A stretch of 64,000 nucleotides of DNA from Streptomyces lincolnensis. Lineage in GTDB: Bacteria; Actinomycetota; Actinomycetes; Streptomycetales; Streptomycetaceae. This document shows positions 32,514 through 40,666 of the stretch, piece after piece. The position numbers and the translations under genes are program-made. The stretch lies in NCBI RefSeq assembly GCF_021173675.1, contig NZ_JAIHON010000017.1, positions 118,426 through 182,425 of the forward strand. Direction: 5' to 3'. The stretch's first letter is position 1. Each line of letters starts with the position of its first letter. The notes below the pieces were generated by a model that had not been told where the DNA came from, ran no database searches, and saw nothing but the letters and a program-made list of their open reading frames with translations.

Positions 32514-35420
32514 ATGAAAGGCAGAAAGAGACGTAGCGTGATCCTGCTGCTGGCGCCGGTCCTGATCGCGGGACTCGGCGCCACCGCACCCGCCCACGCC
32601 GAGGCCCCGCTCCCCTTCCGCGACCCCGCCCTGTCCGTCGACCGCCGCGTCGACGACCTGCTCGACCGCCTCACCCTCGACGAGAAGATCTCCCTGCTCC
32701 ACCAGTACCAGCCCGCGATCCCCCGCCTGGGCATCCAGTCCTTCCGCACCGGCACCGAGGCCTTGCACGGTGTCGCCTGGCTCGGCGAGACCACCGTCTT
32801 CCCGCAGGCCGTCGGGCTGGCCTCGACCTGGGACCCGGACCTGATGGAGCGGGTCGGCTCGGCGGTCGGCGACGAGGCCCGCGGCTTCCAGCAGGAACGC
32901 CCGGCCGGCTGGGGCCTGAACCTGTGGGCGCCCGTGGTGAACCCGCTGCGCGACCCCCGCTGGGGCCGCAACGAGGAGGGCTACAGCGAGGACCCGCGGC
33001 TGACCGGTGCCCTGTCGACGGCCTACGGCGAGGGTCTGACCGGCGGCGACCCCGACCACCTCAAGACGGCCCCCACCCTCAAGCACTACCTCGCCAACAA
33101 CAACGAGTGGCACCGCACCACCACCTCCTCCGACCTGCGCCCGCGCGTCGCCAAGGAGTACGACGAGGCGGCCTTCAAACCGGCGATCCAGGCGAACGCG
33201 GCGACCGGCGTGATGTCCTCCTACAACCTCGTCAACGGCCGCCCCGCGACGGTGAATCCGGACCTGAACGACGTCGTGCGGAAGTGGACCTCGTACGACC
33301 TGCTGAACGTCTCCGACGCCTTCGCCCCCGGCAACCTCCACGGCGACCAGAAGTACTTCCCGAGCGTGGTGGAGGGTGACGCGGCCGCGATGAAGGCCGG
33401 TCTCGACAGCTTCACGGACAACGACGCGAACTCGTCGGTGACGACCGGAGCGGTCAAGTCGGCTCTGCAGCAAGGCCTGTTGGAGGAGTCGGACGTCGAC
33501 GAGGCCGCCGGGCACATCCTGTCCGTCCGGGTCCGGCTCGGCGAGTTCGACCCGGGCGGCGGCAGGTACGGCTCGATCGACAAGTCCGTCATCAACAGCC
33601 CGGCCCACCAGAAGCTGGCCCGCGAGGCCGCGACCGAGGGCGCGGTGCTGCTGAAGAACCAGGCGGGCGCGCTCCCGCTGAAGAAGTCCGCCAAGGACGT
33701 GGCCGTCGTCGGCCCGCTCGCCGACACCCTCTACACCGACTGGTACTCCGGCACCCTGCCCTACGCGGTCACCCCCGCCGACGGCATCGCGGCCAAGCTG
33801 GGCGTTCCGCAGGTGGCGCAGAGCGAGGGCGTCGACCGGATCGCGCTGAAGAACGCGGCGACCGGCACGTACGTCACGGCGGGCACGGACGCGGACGGCG
33901 AGCCGCTGAAGGAGACGTCGGCCTCGGACACCAGCGCCCAGTTCGACGTCTTCGACTGGGGCGGCGGCGTGGTGACCCTGCGCTCGGCCGCCAACGGCAA
34001 GTACGTGGGCTACAACTGGTCCTCGTTCGTCAACGACCAGGTGCAGCCGGGGGGCTGGTTCGCCCAGCAGCAGTTCAAGCTGGAGGCCCAGCCCGACGGC
34101 ACCCACCTGCTCCGGTACGCCGGCTACGAGACCGAGGAGCCCTGGTGGTCGAACCCGGTCTACGTGGGCCCGACGGACGCGGACGGCACCCTGGGCCTGG
34201 TCGCGAAGGACAAGGCCGCCCGCTACACCAAGGACGTCGTCCGTGACGGCATCGCCGAGGCGGTCGCCGCGGTGAAGGGCAAGGACACCGCCGTCGTCGT
34301 GGTCGGCTCCAACCCGTCGATCAACGGCCGCGAGGCCCACGACCGCACCGACATGAGCCTCGCCCCCGCCCAGGAAGCCCTGGTCAAGGCAGTCCACCAG
34401 GCCAACCCGCACACGGTCGTGATCGTCGAGAACAGCTACCCCACCACCCTGGGCGCCCTCCAGCAGGAGGTCCCGGCCCTGCTCTGGACCTCCCACGCGG
34501 GCCAGGAGACCGGCAACGCGCTCGCCGACCTCCTCTACGGCGACGCCAACCCCTCCGGCCGCCTCACCCAGACCTGGTACCGCTCCGAGTCCGACCTCCC
34601 GTCGATCCTCGACTACGACATCATCAAGTCCGACCGCACCTACCAGTACTTCAAGGGCCGGCCCCTCTACCCCTTCGGCCACGGCCTGTCGTACACGACC
34701 TTCCGCTACGGCGACCTCAAGCGCGTGGGCGACGGCTACCAGGTGCGGGTCACCAACACGGGCAGCCGCGCGGGCGCCGAGGTCGTGCAGCTGTACGTCC
34801 ATCAGCGCGTCTCCCGCGACAAGCAGCCCCTGAAGCAGCTGAAGGCGTTCGAGAAGGTCTCGCTCAAGCCGGGCGAGTCCAGGACGGTCCGGCTGCCGCT
34901 GACCGCCCGGGACCTGGCCCACTGGGACGTCACCCGCTCCCGCTGGGTGACCGAGAGCGGGACCTACGACGTCATGGCGGGCGCCTCGGCCACGGACCTG
35001 CGCGCCCGCACGGCGTGGACCGTACGCGGCGAGACGATCCCGCCCCGCGACCTGGCCCGCACCACCCGCGCCGAGAACTTCGACGACTACTCCGGTGTCC
35101 GGCTGGTCGACGAGTCCAAGGTGCGCGGGACGGCGGTGGGCACGTCCGCCGACGGCGGGTGGCTGAAGTTCGCGGACACCCGACTGGGCGGGGGCGCGGG
35201 TGAAGTGACGGCACGCCTCGCGGGCGCGCCCGGCACCCTGGAAGTCCGCCTGGGCTCACCGACGGGCCCGCTCGCCGGTACGGCCCGCTTCTCCGGCACG
35301 TCGTCGCCGTACACCTACGAGACGGTGACCGTCGGGCTCGCGGGGGTCGAGCGGGGGCGGGCGGACGTGTACCTGGTGCTGAGCGGGGGTGTGCGGCTCT
35401 CGACGTTCAGTATCCGCTGA
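32514..35420 (+). CDS. Secreted GH3 beta-glycosidase with inserted trefoil-like and C-terminal CBM6-like domains
   Basis: 968 aa. The signal peptide KGRKRRSVILLLAPVLIAGL ends near AHA. The GH3 N-domain contains WGLNLWAPVVNPLRDPRWGR and KHYLANNNEWHR; the probable nucleophile is Asp268 in NVSDAFAPGN. The GH3 C-domain (REAATEGAVLLKN to SHAGQETGNALADLLYG) is interrupted at about residues 440-570 by a segment (LKNAATGTYVTAG, LRSAANGKYVGYN) resembling a fascin-like beta-trefoil. Then come an Fn3-like domain (VRVTNTGSRAGAEVVQLYV) and a CBM6-like domain ending at the C-terminus. It probably acts outside the cell as a beta-xylosidase or beta-glucosidase, trimming polymers for the importer. The exact specificity is not readable. 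Confidence 0.88.
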   Translation: MKGRKRRSVILLLAPVLIAGLGATAPAHAEAPLPFRDPALSVDRRVDDLLDRLTLDEKISLLHQYQPAIPRLGIQSFRTGTEALHGVAWLGETTVFPQAVGLASTWDPDLMERVGSAVGDEARGFQQERPAGWGLNLWAPVVNPLRDPRWGRNEEGYSEDPRLTGALSTAYGEGLTGGDPDHLKTAPTLKHYLANNNEWHRTTTSSDLRPRVAKEYDEAAFKPAIQANAATGVMSSYNLVNGRPATVNPDLNDVVRKWTSYDLLNVSDAFAPGNLHGDQKYFPSVVEGDAAAMKAGLDSFTDNDANSSVTTGAVKSALQQGLLEESDVDEAAGHILSVRVRLGEFDPGGGRYGSIDKSVINSPAHQKLAREAATEGAVLLKNQAGALPLKKSAKDVAVVGPLADTLYTDWYSGTLPYAVTPADGIAAKLGVPQVAQSEGVDRIALKNAATGTYVTAGTDADGEPLKETSASDTSAQFDVFDWGGGVVTLRSAANGKYVGYNWSSFVNDQVQPGGWFAQQQFKLEAQPDGTHLLRYAGYETEEPWWSNPVYVGPTDADGTLGLVAKDKAARYTKDVVRDGIAEAVAAVKGKDTAVVVVGSNPSINGREAHDRTDMSLAPAQEALVKAVHQANPHTVVIVENSYPTTLGALQQEVPALLWTSHAGQETGNALADLLYGDANPSGRLTQTWYRSESDLPSILDYDIIKSDRTYQYFKGRPLYPFGHGLSYTTFRYGDLKRVGDGYQVRVTNTGSRAGAEVVQLYVHQRVSRDKQPLKQLKAFEKVSLKPGESRTVRLPLTARDLAHWDVTRSRWVTESGTYDVMAGASATDLRARTAWTVRGETIPPRDLARTTRAENFDDYSGVRLVDESKVRGTAVGTSADGGWLKFADTRLGGGAGEVTARLAGAPGTLEVRLGSPTGPLAGTARFSGTSSPYTYETVTVGLAGVERGRADVYLVLSGGVRLSTFSIR

Positions 35421-35425
35421 ACAGG

Positions 35426-35473
35426 CGCGTGGCGCAGGGCCGTCGGCACCGGCTGGCGGCAATGCGCCACGCG
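35426..35473 (+). terminator. Terminator-like hairpin after the GH3 gene
   Basis: A perfect 11-bp stem (35426-35436 with 35463-35473) encloses a 26-nt region that itself can fold. It lies 6 bp past the GH3 stop and likely ends the sugar operon. Confidence 0.6.
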
Positions 35474-35555
35474 TCCGTCCTTCTCTTGCCGCGCCCCTTT
35501 GACATGTACGTATGGTGATCGCCGCATCCGGCCGACACCGAAGGAAGACCGCATC

Positions 35556-36077
35556 ATGCGCAAGCCCCTGGCCGTCCTCGGCCTCGCCGCCTCGGCCCTC
35601 GCCGCCGGCGTCCTGACCGCCTCCCCGGCCGCCGCCGTCTCGGCGAGCACCACCTTCGACGTCGTCTACCCCGACGCGCGTCCGCAGCAGATGTACCACG
35701 TCGACAACGAGGCCAAGGTGGTCTCCGGGAAGATCACCGTCAAGTCGGTCGTGAGCTGGCAGATCATCGACGACCAGGTGGTGGACAACTCCACCCGCTT
35801 CACCAGCTTCAAGATCACCAACCGGCTGGAGTCCAGACCTGGCAAGGACAGCGCCGACGTCATCGAGGCATCGAAGACCTGCGACCTGACCCAGCTGGTC
35901 AACGCCAACTACTCGTGGTTCGTCATCGAGCCGCAGAACACCTGTGCCGCCCCGTCCACGACCTACGACGGCGAGGTCTGGTGGTCCTCCGACTCCACGG
36001 TCGTCTACGACATCGCCGGCGACGGCAAGGGCGCCACCACGGTCCAGCTCCTCGGCTCCCCGCTGGTCCACGGCTGA
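35556..36077 (+). CDS. Small secreted protein of unknown function
   Basis: 173 aa. The signal peptide is MRKPLAVLGLAASALAAGVLTASPAAA, with cleavage near residue 28. The mature domain is about 145 aa, rich in beta-strand patterns (TTFDVVYPDARPQQMYHVDN, VVSGKITVKSVVSWQIID), with two cysteines (KTCDLT and QNTCAAP) that could form a disulfide. I do not recognise the family. The start ATG 35556 follows AAGGAAG; a longer in-frame start at 35499 lacks a ribosome site. It stands alone between the sugar operon and tmRNA, with its own terminator. Confidence 0.85.
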   Translation: MRKPLAVLGLAASALAAGVLTASPAAAVSASTTFDVVYPDARPQQMYHVDNEAKVVSGKITVKSVVSWQIIDDQVVDNSTRFTSFKITNRLESRPGKDSADVIEASKTCDLTQLVNANYSWFVIEPQNTCAAPSTTYDGEVWWSSDSTVVYDIAGDGKGATTVQLLGSPLVHG

Positions 36078-36085
36078 GCGCATGA

Positions 36086-36120
36086 CAAAGGCCCCGCCGC
36101 TCGAAGCGACGGGGCCTTTG
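36086..36120 (+). terminator. Terminator of the small secreted protein gene
   Basis: The arms caaaggccccg (36086-36096) and cggggcctttg (36110-36120) pair perfectly, with a partly paired interior. It is 8 bp past the stop codon and just before the 3' end of the convergent tmRNA gene. Confidence 0.8.
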
Positions 36121-36151
36121 CCCACATGGGGTACCCATCGGTGTGGGTGAG

Positions 36152-36535
36152 TGGAGATGGCGGGAATCGAACCCGCGTCCAACGGTGCGGAATCAGGGCT
36201 TCTCCGTGTGCAGTTCGCTGCGATTTTCTCGGCCCCGGCGATCACGCGAACAAGTCGCCGACGGGCCCAGTCACTGTTTGATTTCCCATCGGGCCCCGTG
36301 ACCGGGCTCGATGGTTTAGTCCCCTAAATTATGCCAGGGTCCGGGTCGGGAACATCCCCGGTCTGACACCCGTTAGGGCCTTCACTCACTGCTTATTAGG
36401 CAGCGAGGGCGAAGGCGCGGGAATCGCTCTTGGTATTGGCGATTATTGGTTGCGACATATGGTTTACGAGATCATTGCCGCTTCCTCGACACGCTTCCCC
36501 TGCTTCGACAGCCGCTGTCGAAACCGATCATCCCC
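36152..36535 (-). ncRNA. ssrA: Transfer-messenger RNA (tmRNA)
   Basis: One-piece tmRNA of about 384 nt for rescue of stalled ribosomes. The 5' end GGGGATGATCGGTTTCGACA pairs with the 3' acceptor CATCTCC at the window's left side, and the T-arm GCGGGTTCGATTCCCGC is present. The tag frame (36440 down to 36396) encodes ANTKSDSRAFALAA followed by TAA, matching the Streptomyces tag type ending ALAA. The terminal CCA is not fully encoded. The gene for its partner SmpB lies 95 bp upstream on the same strand. Confidence 0.96.
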
Positions 36536-36630
36536 ATGTTGTTTTATCAATGAGCCCACCGACCTTGGCCGGTGTTGATGCCATCGTACGTGACCAACGC
36601 ACGTCGATGCCACCGTATTCCCGGCGCCTC

Positions 36631-37185
36631 CTACTGGCCCCGCTGCCGCCGCTTCGCCGCCGCGATCGCGCGGTCCGACTCCCGCCGGTCCTGCTTCTCG
36701 CGGAGGGTCTGGCGCTTGTCGTACTCCTTCTTGCCGCGGGCGAGGGCGATCTCGGCCTTGGCCCGGCCGTCCTTGAAGTACAGGGCCAGCGGCACGATGG
36801 TGTGGCCGGTCTCCTGGGCCTTGGCCTCCAGCTTGTCGATCTCCTCGCGGTGCAGGAGCAGCTTGCGCTTGCGGCGCGCGGAGTGGTTGGTCCAGCTGCC
36901 CTGGTGGTACTCGGGGATGTGGGCGTTGTGCAGCCACGCCTCACCCCGGTCGATCTGGACGAAGCCGTCGGTCAGGGAGGTCCGGCCCTCGCGCAGCGAC
37001 TTGACCTCGGTGCCCATGAGGACCAGGCCGGCCTCATAGGTGTCGATGATCGCGTAGTCGTGCCGGGCCTTCTTGTTCTGGGCGACGATCTTGCGCTTGC
37101 CGCCCTTCTCGCCGTCCCTGGACTTGGCGGCCGCCCCACCCTGCTTGGGCTGGGACTCCTTGGGTACGTACATTCCCTTGCTCAT
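36631..37185 (-). CDS. smpB: SsrA-binding protein SmpB
   Basis: 184 aa. The OB-fold core is complete: KIVAQNKKARHDYAIIDTYEAGLVLMGTEVKSLREG, WLHNAHIPEYHQGSWTNHSARRKRKLLLH, and the C-terminal helix GKKEYDKRQTLREKQDRRESDRAI. It binds tmRNA and places it in the ribosomal A site. An N-terminal extension of about 35 residues (Lys/Gln/Gly-rich) is longer than in E. coli. I chose ATG 37185 (MSKGMYVPKE); ATG 37173 is possible. It sits directly upstream of ssrA on the same strand, a common pairing. Confidence 0.96.
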   Translation of the reverse strand: MSKGMYVPKESQPKQGGAAAKSRDGEKGGKRKIVAQNKKARHDYAIIDTYEAGLVLMGTEVKSLREGRTSLTDGFVQIDRGEAWLHNAHIPEYHQGSWTNHSARRKRKLLLHREEIDKLEAKAQETGHTIVPLALYFKDGRAKAEIALARGKKEYDKRQTLREKQDRRESDRAIAAAKRRQRGQ

Positions 37186-37254
37186 AGTGCCGTCCATTTT
37201 CGCACTACGCGGGGGGTGTACGGGAAGCGCATTAAAGAGGGAGGGGAGCGGGGC

Positions 37255-38427
37255 TCACTGCCCGAGGCCGCTCAGTACCGTCTCGGCCCGCTCCAGCACC
37301 TGCCGCTCGACCTCCAGGTCGGGCGTGATGCCCCGGCCGTCGACCCCGCGGCCGGACGGGGTGCGGTAGTGGCCGACGGTCAGCTCGGCGACGGAACCGT
37401 CGGGCAGCCGGCTCGGCATCTGGACCGAGCCCTTGCCGAAGGTGCGGGAGCCCACGACGACCGCGCGGCCGCGGTCCTGCAGGGCACCGGTCAGCAGCTC
37501 GGCCGCGCTCATCGTGCCGCCGTCGACGAGCGCGACCAGGGGTCTGGTGGTGTCGCCGCCGGGCTCGGCGTGCAGGGCGCGCTGGTCGCCCTCGACGTCG
37601 TAGGTGGCGACGAGGCCGCCGTCGAGGAAGGCGGAGGCGGTGGTGACGGCCTCGGTGACCAGGCCGCCGGAGTTCCCGCGCAGGTCGAGGATGATCCCGG
37701 CACCGGCCGGGGCCTGCCGTACCGCGGTGCGGACGGCGTCGCCGGAGCCCTTGGTGAAGGCGGAGATCCTGACGACGGTGATCCCGCCGTCGAGCGTGCG
37801 AACGGTGACCGAGTCGGTGGACAGCAGGGCCCGCCGTACGGTGAGCTGCCACGCGCGCGTGCCGCGTTCCAGTCCGAGCCGGACGGCCGTACCGGCGGCC
37901 GCGTCCGTGGCGTCACCGCGCAGTAAGGAGACCACGTCGGTGACCGGACGTCCGTCGACCTTCCTGCCGTCGACACTGCGCAGCCGGTCGCCCTCGCGGA
38001 TCCCGGCGGCGGCCGCCGGCGACCCGGAACGCACCCTGGCGACCTCGATACGGCCGTCCCTCTCGCGCCGCGCCCACAGGCCGACGCCGGTGTACTGGCC
38101 GTCGAGGGCCTCCTCGAACTCCTCGTACTCCCCCTGGGAGTAGACGGCGCCCCACCGGTCCCCGCTGCGGCTGACCGCGCGTTCGGCGGCCTCCATGGGG
38201 GACGTGCCGGCGGCCATGGCCTCCTGGGCGGCCTGCGCCACGTCCTCGTGCGTGTTCACGGGGGCGGTGGGACGGCCGGGGTCAGCGGGCGTCTTCCGGC
38301 CGGGGCGGTCGGCCTCCGGGAAGGAACCGGTCGCCGCACCGGCCATCAGCACGCTCGCGAAGACCAATGTCAGGGCGGCCCCGCGGCGGATGCGGCGGGG
38401 CTGGCAGAACAGGTCTCGGCCTGACAT
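37255..38427 (-). CDS. C-terminal processing peptidase, S41 family with PDZ domain
   Basis: 390 aa, exported (helix LTLVFASVLMAGAATGS near residues 19-35 as signal or anchor). A PDZ domain spans about residues 110-190 (IEVARVRSGSPAAAAGIREGDRL). The S41 catalytic domain has nucleophile Ser307 in GGTMSAAELLTGAL and general base Lys332 in GSRTFGKGSVQ, with the 25-residue spacing of Tsp/CtpA. It trims exported or envelope proteins at their C-termini. It lies between smpB and ftsX on the same strand; the hairpin at 38451-38484 separates it from ftsEX. Confidence 0.92.
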   Translation of the reverse strand: MSGRDLFCQPRRIRRGAALTLVFASVLMAGAATGSFPEADRPGRKTPADPGRPTAPVNTHEDVAQAAQEAMAAGTSPMEAAERAVSRSGDRWGAVYSQGEYEEFEEALDGQYTGVGLWARRERDGRIEVARVRSGSPAAAAGIREGDRLRSVDGRKVDGRPVTDVVSLLRGDATDAAAGTAVRLGLERGTRAWQLTVRRALLSTDSVTVRTLDGGITVVRISAFTKGSGDAVRTAVRQAPAGAGIILDLRGNSGGLVTEAVTTASAFLDGGLVATYDVEGDQRALHAEPGGDTTRPLVALVDGGTMSAAELLTGALQDRGRAVVVGSRTFGKGSVQMPSRLPDGSVAELTVGHYRTPSGRGVDGRGITPDLEVERQVLERAETVLSGLGQ

Positions 38428-38450
38428 GCCGGTGAGTCTAGGACAACGCG

Positions 38451-38484
38451 GAGGGCCGCACGGTCGGTTGACCGTACGGCCCTC
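38451..38484 (-). terminator. Terminator downstream of ftsEX
   Basis: 15-bp arms (38451-38465 with 38470-38484, one mismatch) and loop GGTT lie just past the ftsX stop, before the protease gene. Confidence 0.7.
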
Positions 38485-38494
38485 TTGGCGTGCG

Positions 38495-39412
38495 TCACAC
38501 CTTCAGGTACTTGCGCAGCGCGAAGAACGCCGCCAACGCGGGCATCAGCAGACTCGTCGCCAGGATGAGCGGCAGCTTCGTCAGGACGGCTTCCCAGCCG
38601 ATGAAGTTGATGAGGTTCAGCTTCTCCTGGAGGGCGAGGCCGTGGTCGATGAGGAAGTATCTGGCGATCACCAGGAACCCGCAGGCGACCGTCCCGCCGA
38701 TGAGACCGGCGACCGCGGCCTCCATGATGAACGGCGCCTGGATGTAGAAGCCCGAGGCGCCGACCAGCCGCATGATCCCGGTCTCGCGCCGACGGCTGAA
38801 CGCCGAGACGCGCACGGTGTTGACGATCAGCATCAGCGCCACGACCAGCATCAGCGCCATCACCGCGCGCGCGGCCCAGTTCATGCCGTTCAGCAGCCCG
38901 AAGAGGTTGTCCAGGATGCCTTTCTGGTCCTGCACCGACTGCACACCGTCCCGCCCGTCGAAGGCGGTCGCGATGACCTGGTACTTCTCCGGGTCCTTCA
39001 GTTTGATGCGGTACGACTCCTGCATCTGGTCCGGCGTGAGGGAGGCCGCCAGCGGGGAGTCGCCGAACTGCTCCTTGTAGTGCTTGTACGCCGCGTCCTG
39101 CGACTCGTACGTCACCGTCTGGACGACGGACATCTTGTCCAGGTCGGACTTGATCTGCTGCTTCTGCTCGTCGGTGACCGCGCCCTTGGCGCAGTTCGGG
39201 TCCGACTCGGCGTCGCTCTTGTTGCAGAGGAAGACCGAGACGTTGACCTTGTCGTACCAGTAGCCCTTCATCGTGTTGACCTGGTCGCTCATCAGGAGCG
39301 ACCCGCCGAACAGGGCGAGCGACAGGGCGACGGAGACGATCACCGCGAAGGTCATCGTCAGGTTGCGGCGGAGACCGACACCGATCTCGGAGAGTACGAA
39401 CTGGGCGCGCAT
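38495..39412 (-). CDS. ftsX: Cell division protein FtsX
   Basis: 305 aa membrane partner of FtsE. Topology: helix 1 (MTFAVIVSVALSLALFGGSLLM), a roughly 110-aa extracytoplasmic loop with two cysteines (FLCNKSDAESDPNC), then three C-terminal helices including ARAVMALMLVVALMLIVNTV and the FtsX motif RRRETGIMRLVGASGFYIQAPF. In mycobacteria the FtsX loop activates the peptidoglycan hydrolase RipC, and a similar role is likely. It lies 38 bp downstream of ftsE. Confidence 0.96.
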   Translation of the reverse strand: MRAQFVLSEIGVGLRRNLTMTFAVIVSVALSLALFGGSLLMSDQVNTMKGYWYDKVNVSVFLCNKSDAESDPNCAKGAVTDEQKQQIKSDLDKMSVVQTVTYESQDAAYKHYKEQFGDSPLAASLTPDQMQESYRIKLKDPEKYQVIATAFDGRDGVQSVQDQKGILDNLFGLLNGMNWAARAVMALMLVVALMLIVNTVRVSAFSRRRETGIMRLVGASGFYIQAPFIMEAAVAGLIGGTVACGFLVIARYFLIDHGLALQEKLNLINFIGWEAVLTKLPLILATSLLMPALAAFFALRKYLKV

Positions 39413-39450
39413 GGCGTCTGGTTAAGCCTTTCCGTGGAGCAGATCGGTCG

Positions 39451-40140
39451 TCAGTGCTGGTAGCCGTAGACGCCGCGTGCCTGGTCGCGGACGAGACGGC
39501 CCTTCTCCAGCTCGATGACGCGCTTGCGCATCTGGTCCACGATGTTCTGGTCGTGCGTCGCCATCAGCACGGTCGTGCCGGTCCGGTTGATCCGGTCCAG
39601 CAGCTTCATGATGCCGACGGAGGTCTGCGGGTCGAGGTTGCCGGTGGGCTCGTCGGCGATGAGCAGCTTCGGCCGGTTGACGAAGGCCCTCGCGATCGCC
39701 ACCCGCTGCTGTTCACCACCGGAGAGCTCACCGGGCATCCGGTCCTCCTTGCCGCCCAGCCCGACGAGGTCGAGGACCTGGGGAACGGACTTGCGGATCT
39801 CGCCGCGCGACTTGCCGATGACCTCCTGCGCGAAGGCCACGTTCTCGGCGACCGTCTTGTTGGGCAGCAGCCGGAAGTCCTGGAAGACCGTCCCCAGCTG
39901 GCGCCGCATCTGCGGCACCTTCCAGTTGGTCAGGCGCGCGAGGTCCTTGCCCAGGACGTGCACCTGACCGTGGCTGGCCCGCTCCTCGCGAAGGACCAGC
40001 CGCAGGAAGGTGGACTTTCCGGAGCCGGAGGACCCGACGAGGAACACGAACTCGCCCTTCTCCACTTCCAGGGACACATCCCTGAGTGCGGGGCGGGTCT
40101 GCTTGGGGTAGACCTTGGATACGTTGTCGAATCGGATCAC
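39451..40140 (-). CDS. ftsE: Cell division ATP-binding protein FtsE
   Basis: 229 aa, the standard FtsE length. Walker A GSSGSGKST, Q-loop VFQDFRLLP, signature LSGGEQQR, Walker B LLIADEPTGN and H-loop ATHDQ are all intact. The start is GTG 40140 (VIRFDNVSKVYPKQ). Longer in-frame readings upstream carry no ABC sequence. The ribosome site is weak. Together with FtsX it forms an ABC-type complex that couples division to wall hydrolysis. Confidence 0.96.
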   Translation of the reverse strand: MIRFDNVSKVYPKQTRPALRDVSLEVEKGEFVFLVGSSGSGKSTFLRLVLREERASHGQVHVLGKDLARLTNWKVPQMRRQLGTVFQDFRLLPNKTVAENVAFAQEVIGKSRGEIRKSVPQVLDLVGLGGKEDRMPGELSGGEQQRVAIARAFVNRPKLLIADEPTGNLDPQTSVGIMKLLDRINRTGTTVLMATHDQNIVDQMRKRVIELEKGRLVRDQARGVYGYQH

Positions 40141-40366
40141 GGATGCACCACGGGTCGCCGGGGGTAGATGAGCGTGACCATACGCGAACCGGGTGTACCG
40201 GCGCAGGCACCGGTCGCGGTTGCGTGGAGCTTGTGCCCTTTTGTACAGCGCCTTCCGGGAGCGCACAGGCAGCCCCCGGAGGAACCTGGCACAGTAGGGG
40301 AGGGGGAACGTTCTGACTCCCGAGAGCGTTGACACACATGGAACCGGTGCTAGGAGGGCGAGGCGC

Positions 40367-40558
40367 ATGACGTACGACCGGCTGGTGTGCGCGAACTGCG
40401 CGGCGCCCGTGAGCGAGGGCCGGTGCCCCGTGTGCCGCGCCAACCGCGAGCGGCTGCAGCAGGACAACCCCTTCGCCGGACTGAACCCCATGGCGCTGAT
40501 CGTGCTGCTGGCGGTCCTGATCGCGGCCCTGGCGCTGCTGGCGCACCAGACCGCCTAG
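40367..40558 (+). CDS. 63-aa membrane protein with N-terminal zinc-ribbon-like motif
   Basis: Small protein with two Cys pairs (LVCANCAAPVSEGRCPVCRAN) in the first 25 residues, suggesting a zinc ribbon. This is followed by one membrane helix at the C-terminus (LIVLLAVLIAALALLAHQTA). A strong AGGAGGG ribosome site precedes ATG 40367 at good spacing, and a perfect terminator follows at 40591. I do not recognise a named family. It is divergent from ftsE. Confidence 0.82.
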   Translation: MTYDRLVCANCAAPVSEGRCPVCRANRERLQQDNPFAGLNPMALIVLLAVLIAALALLAHQTA

Positions 40559-40590
40559 CGCGCGGTCCGCGAGGGCGTACGAGGCATACG

Positions 40591-40624
40591 AAGGGCCCGG
40601 AGCGAGGTCTCGCTCCGGGCCCTT
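40591..40624. terminator. Bidirectional terminator after the 63-aa membrane protein
   Basis: A perfect 15-bp stem (40591-40605 with 40610-40624) and GGTC loop lies between two convergent genes and can act for both. Confidence 0.85.
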
Positions 40625-40666
40625 CACCGTACGTCACGCATACGGTGGATCATCGGACGGCTACCG

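Noticed and set aside
31977..34922. 981-codon antisense frame over LacI and GH3 genes
   Set aside because: Shadow frame; composition is Val/Gly/Arg-rich without any domain.
35499..35504. TTGACA upstream of the small secreted protein gene as a -35 box
   Set aside because: No acceptable -10 hexamer occurs 16-18 bp downstream.
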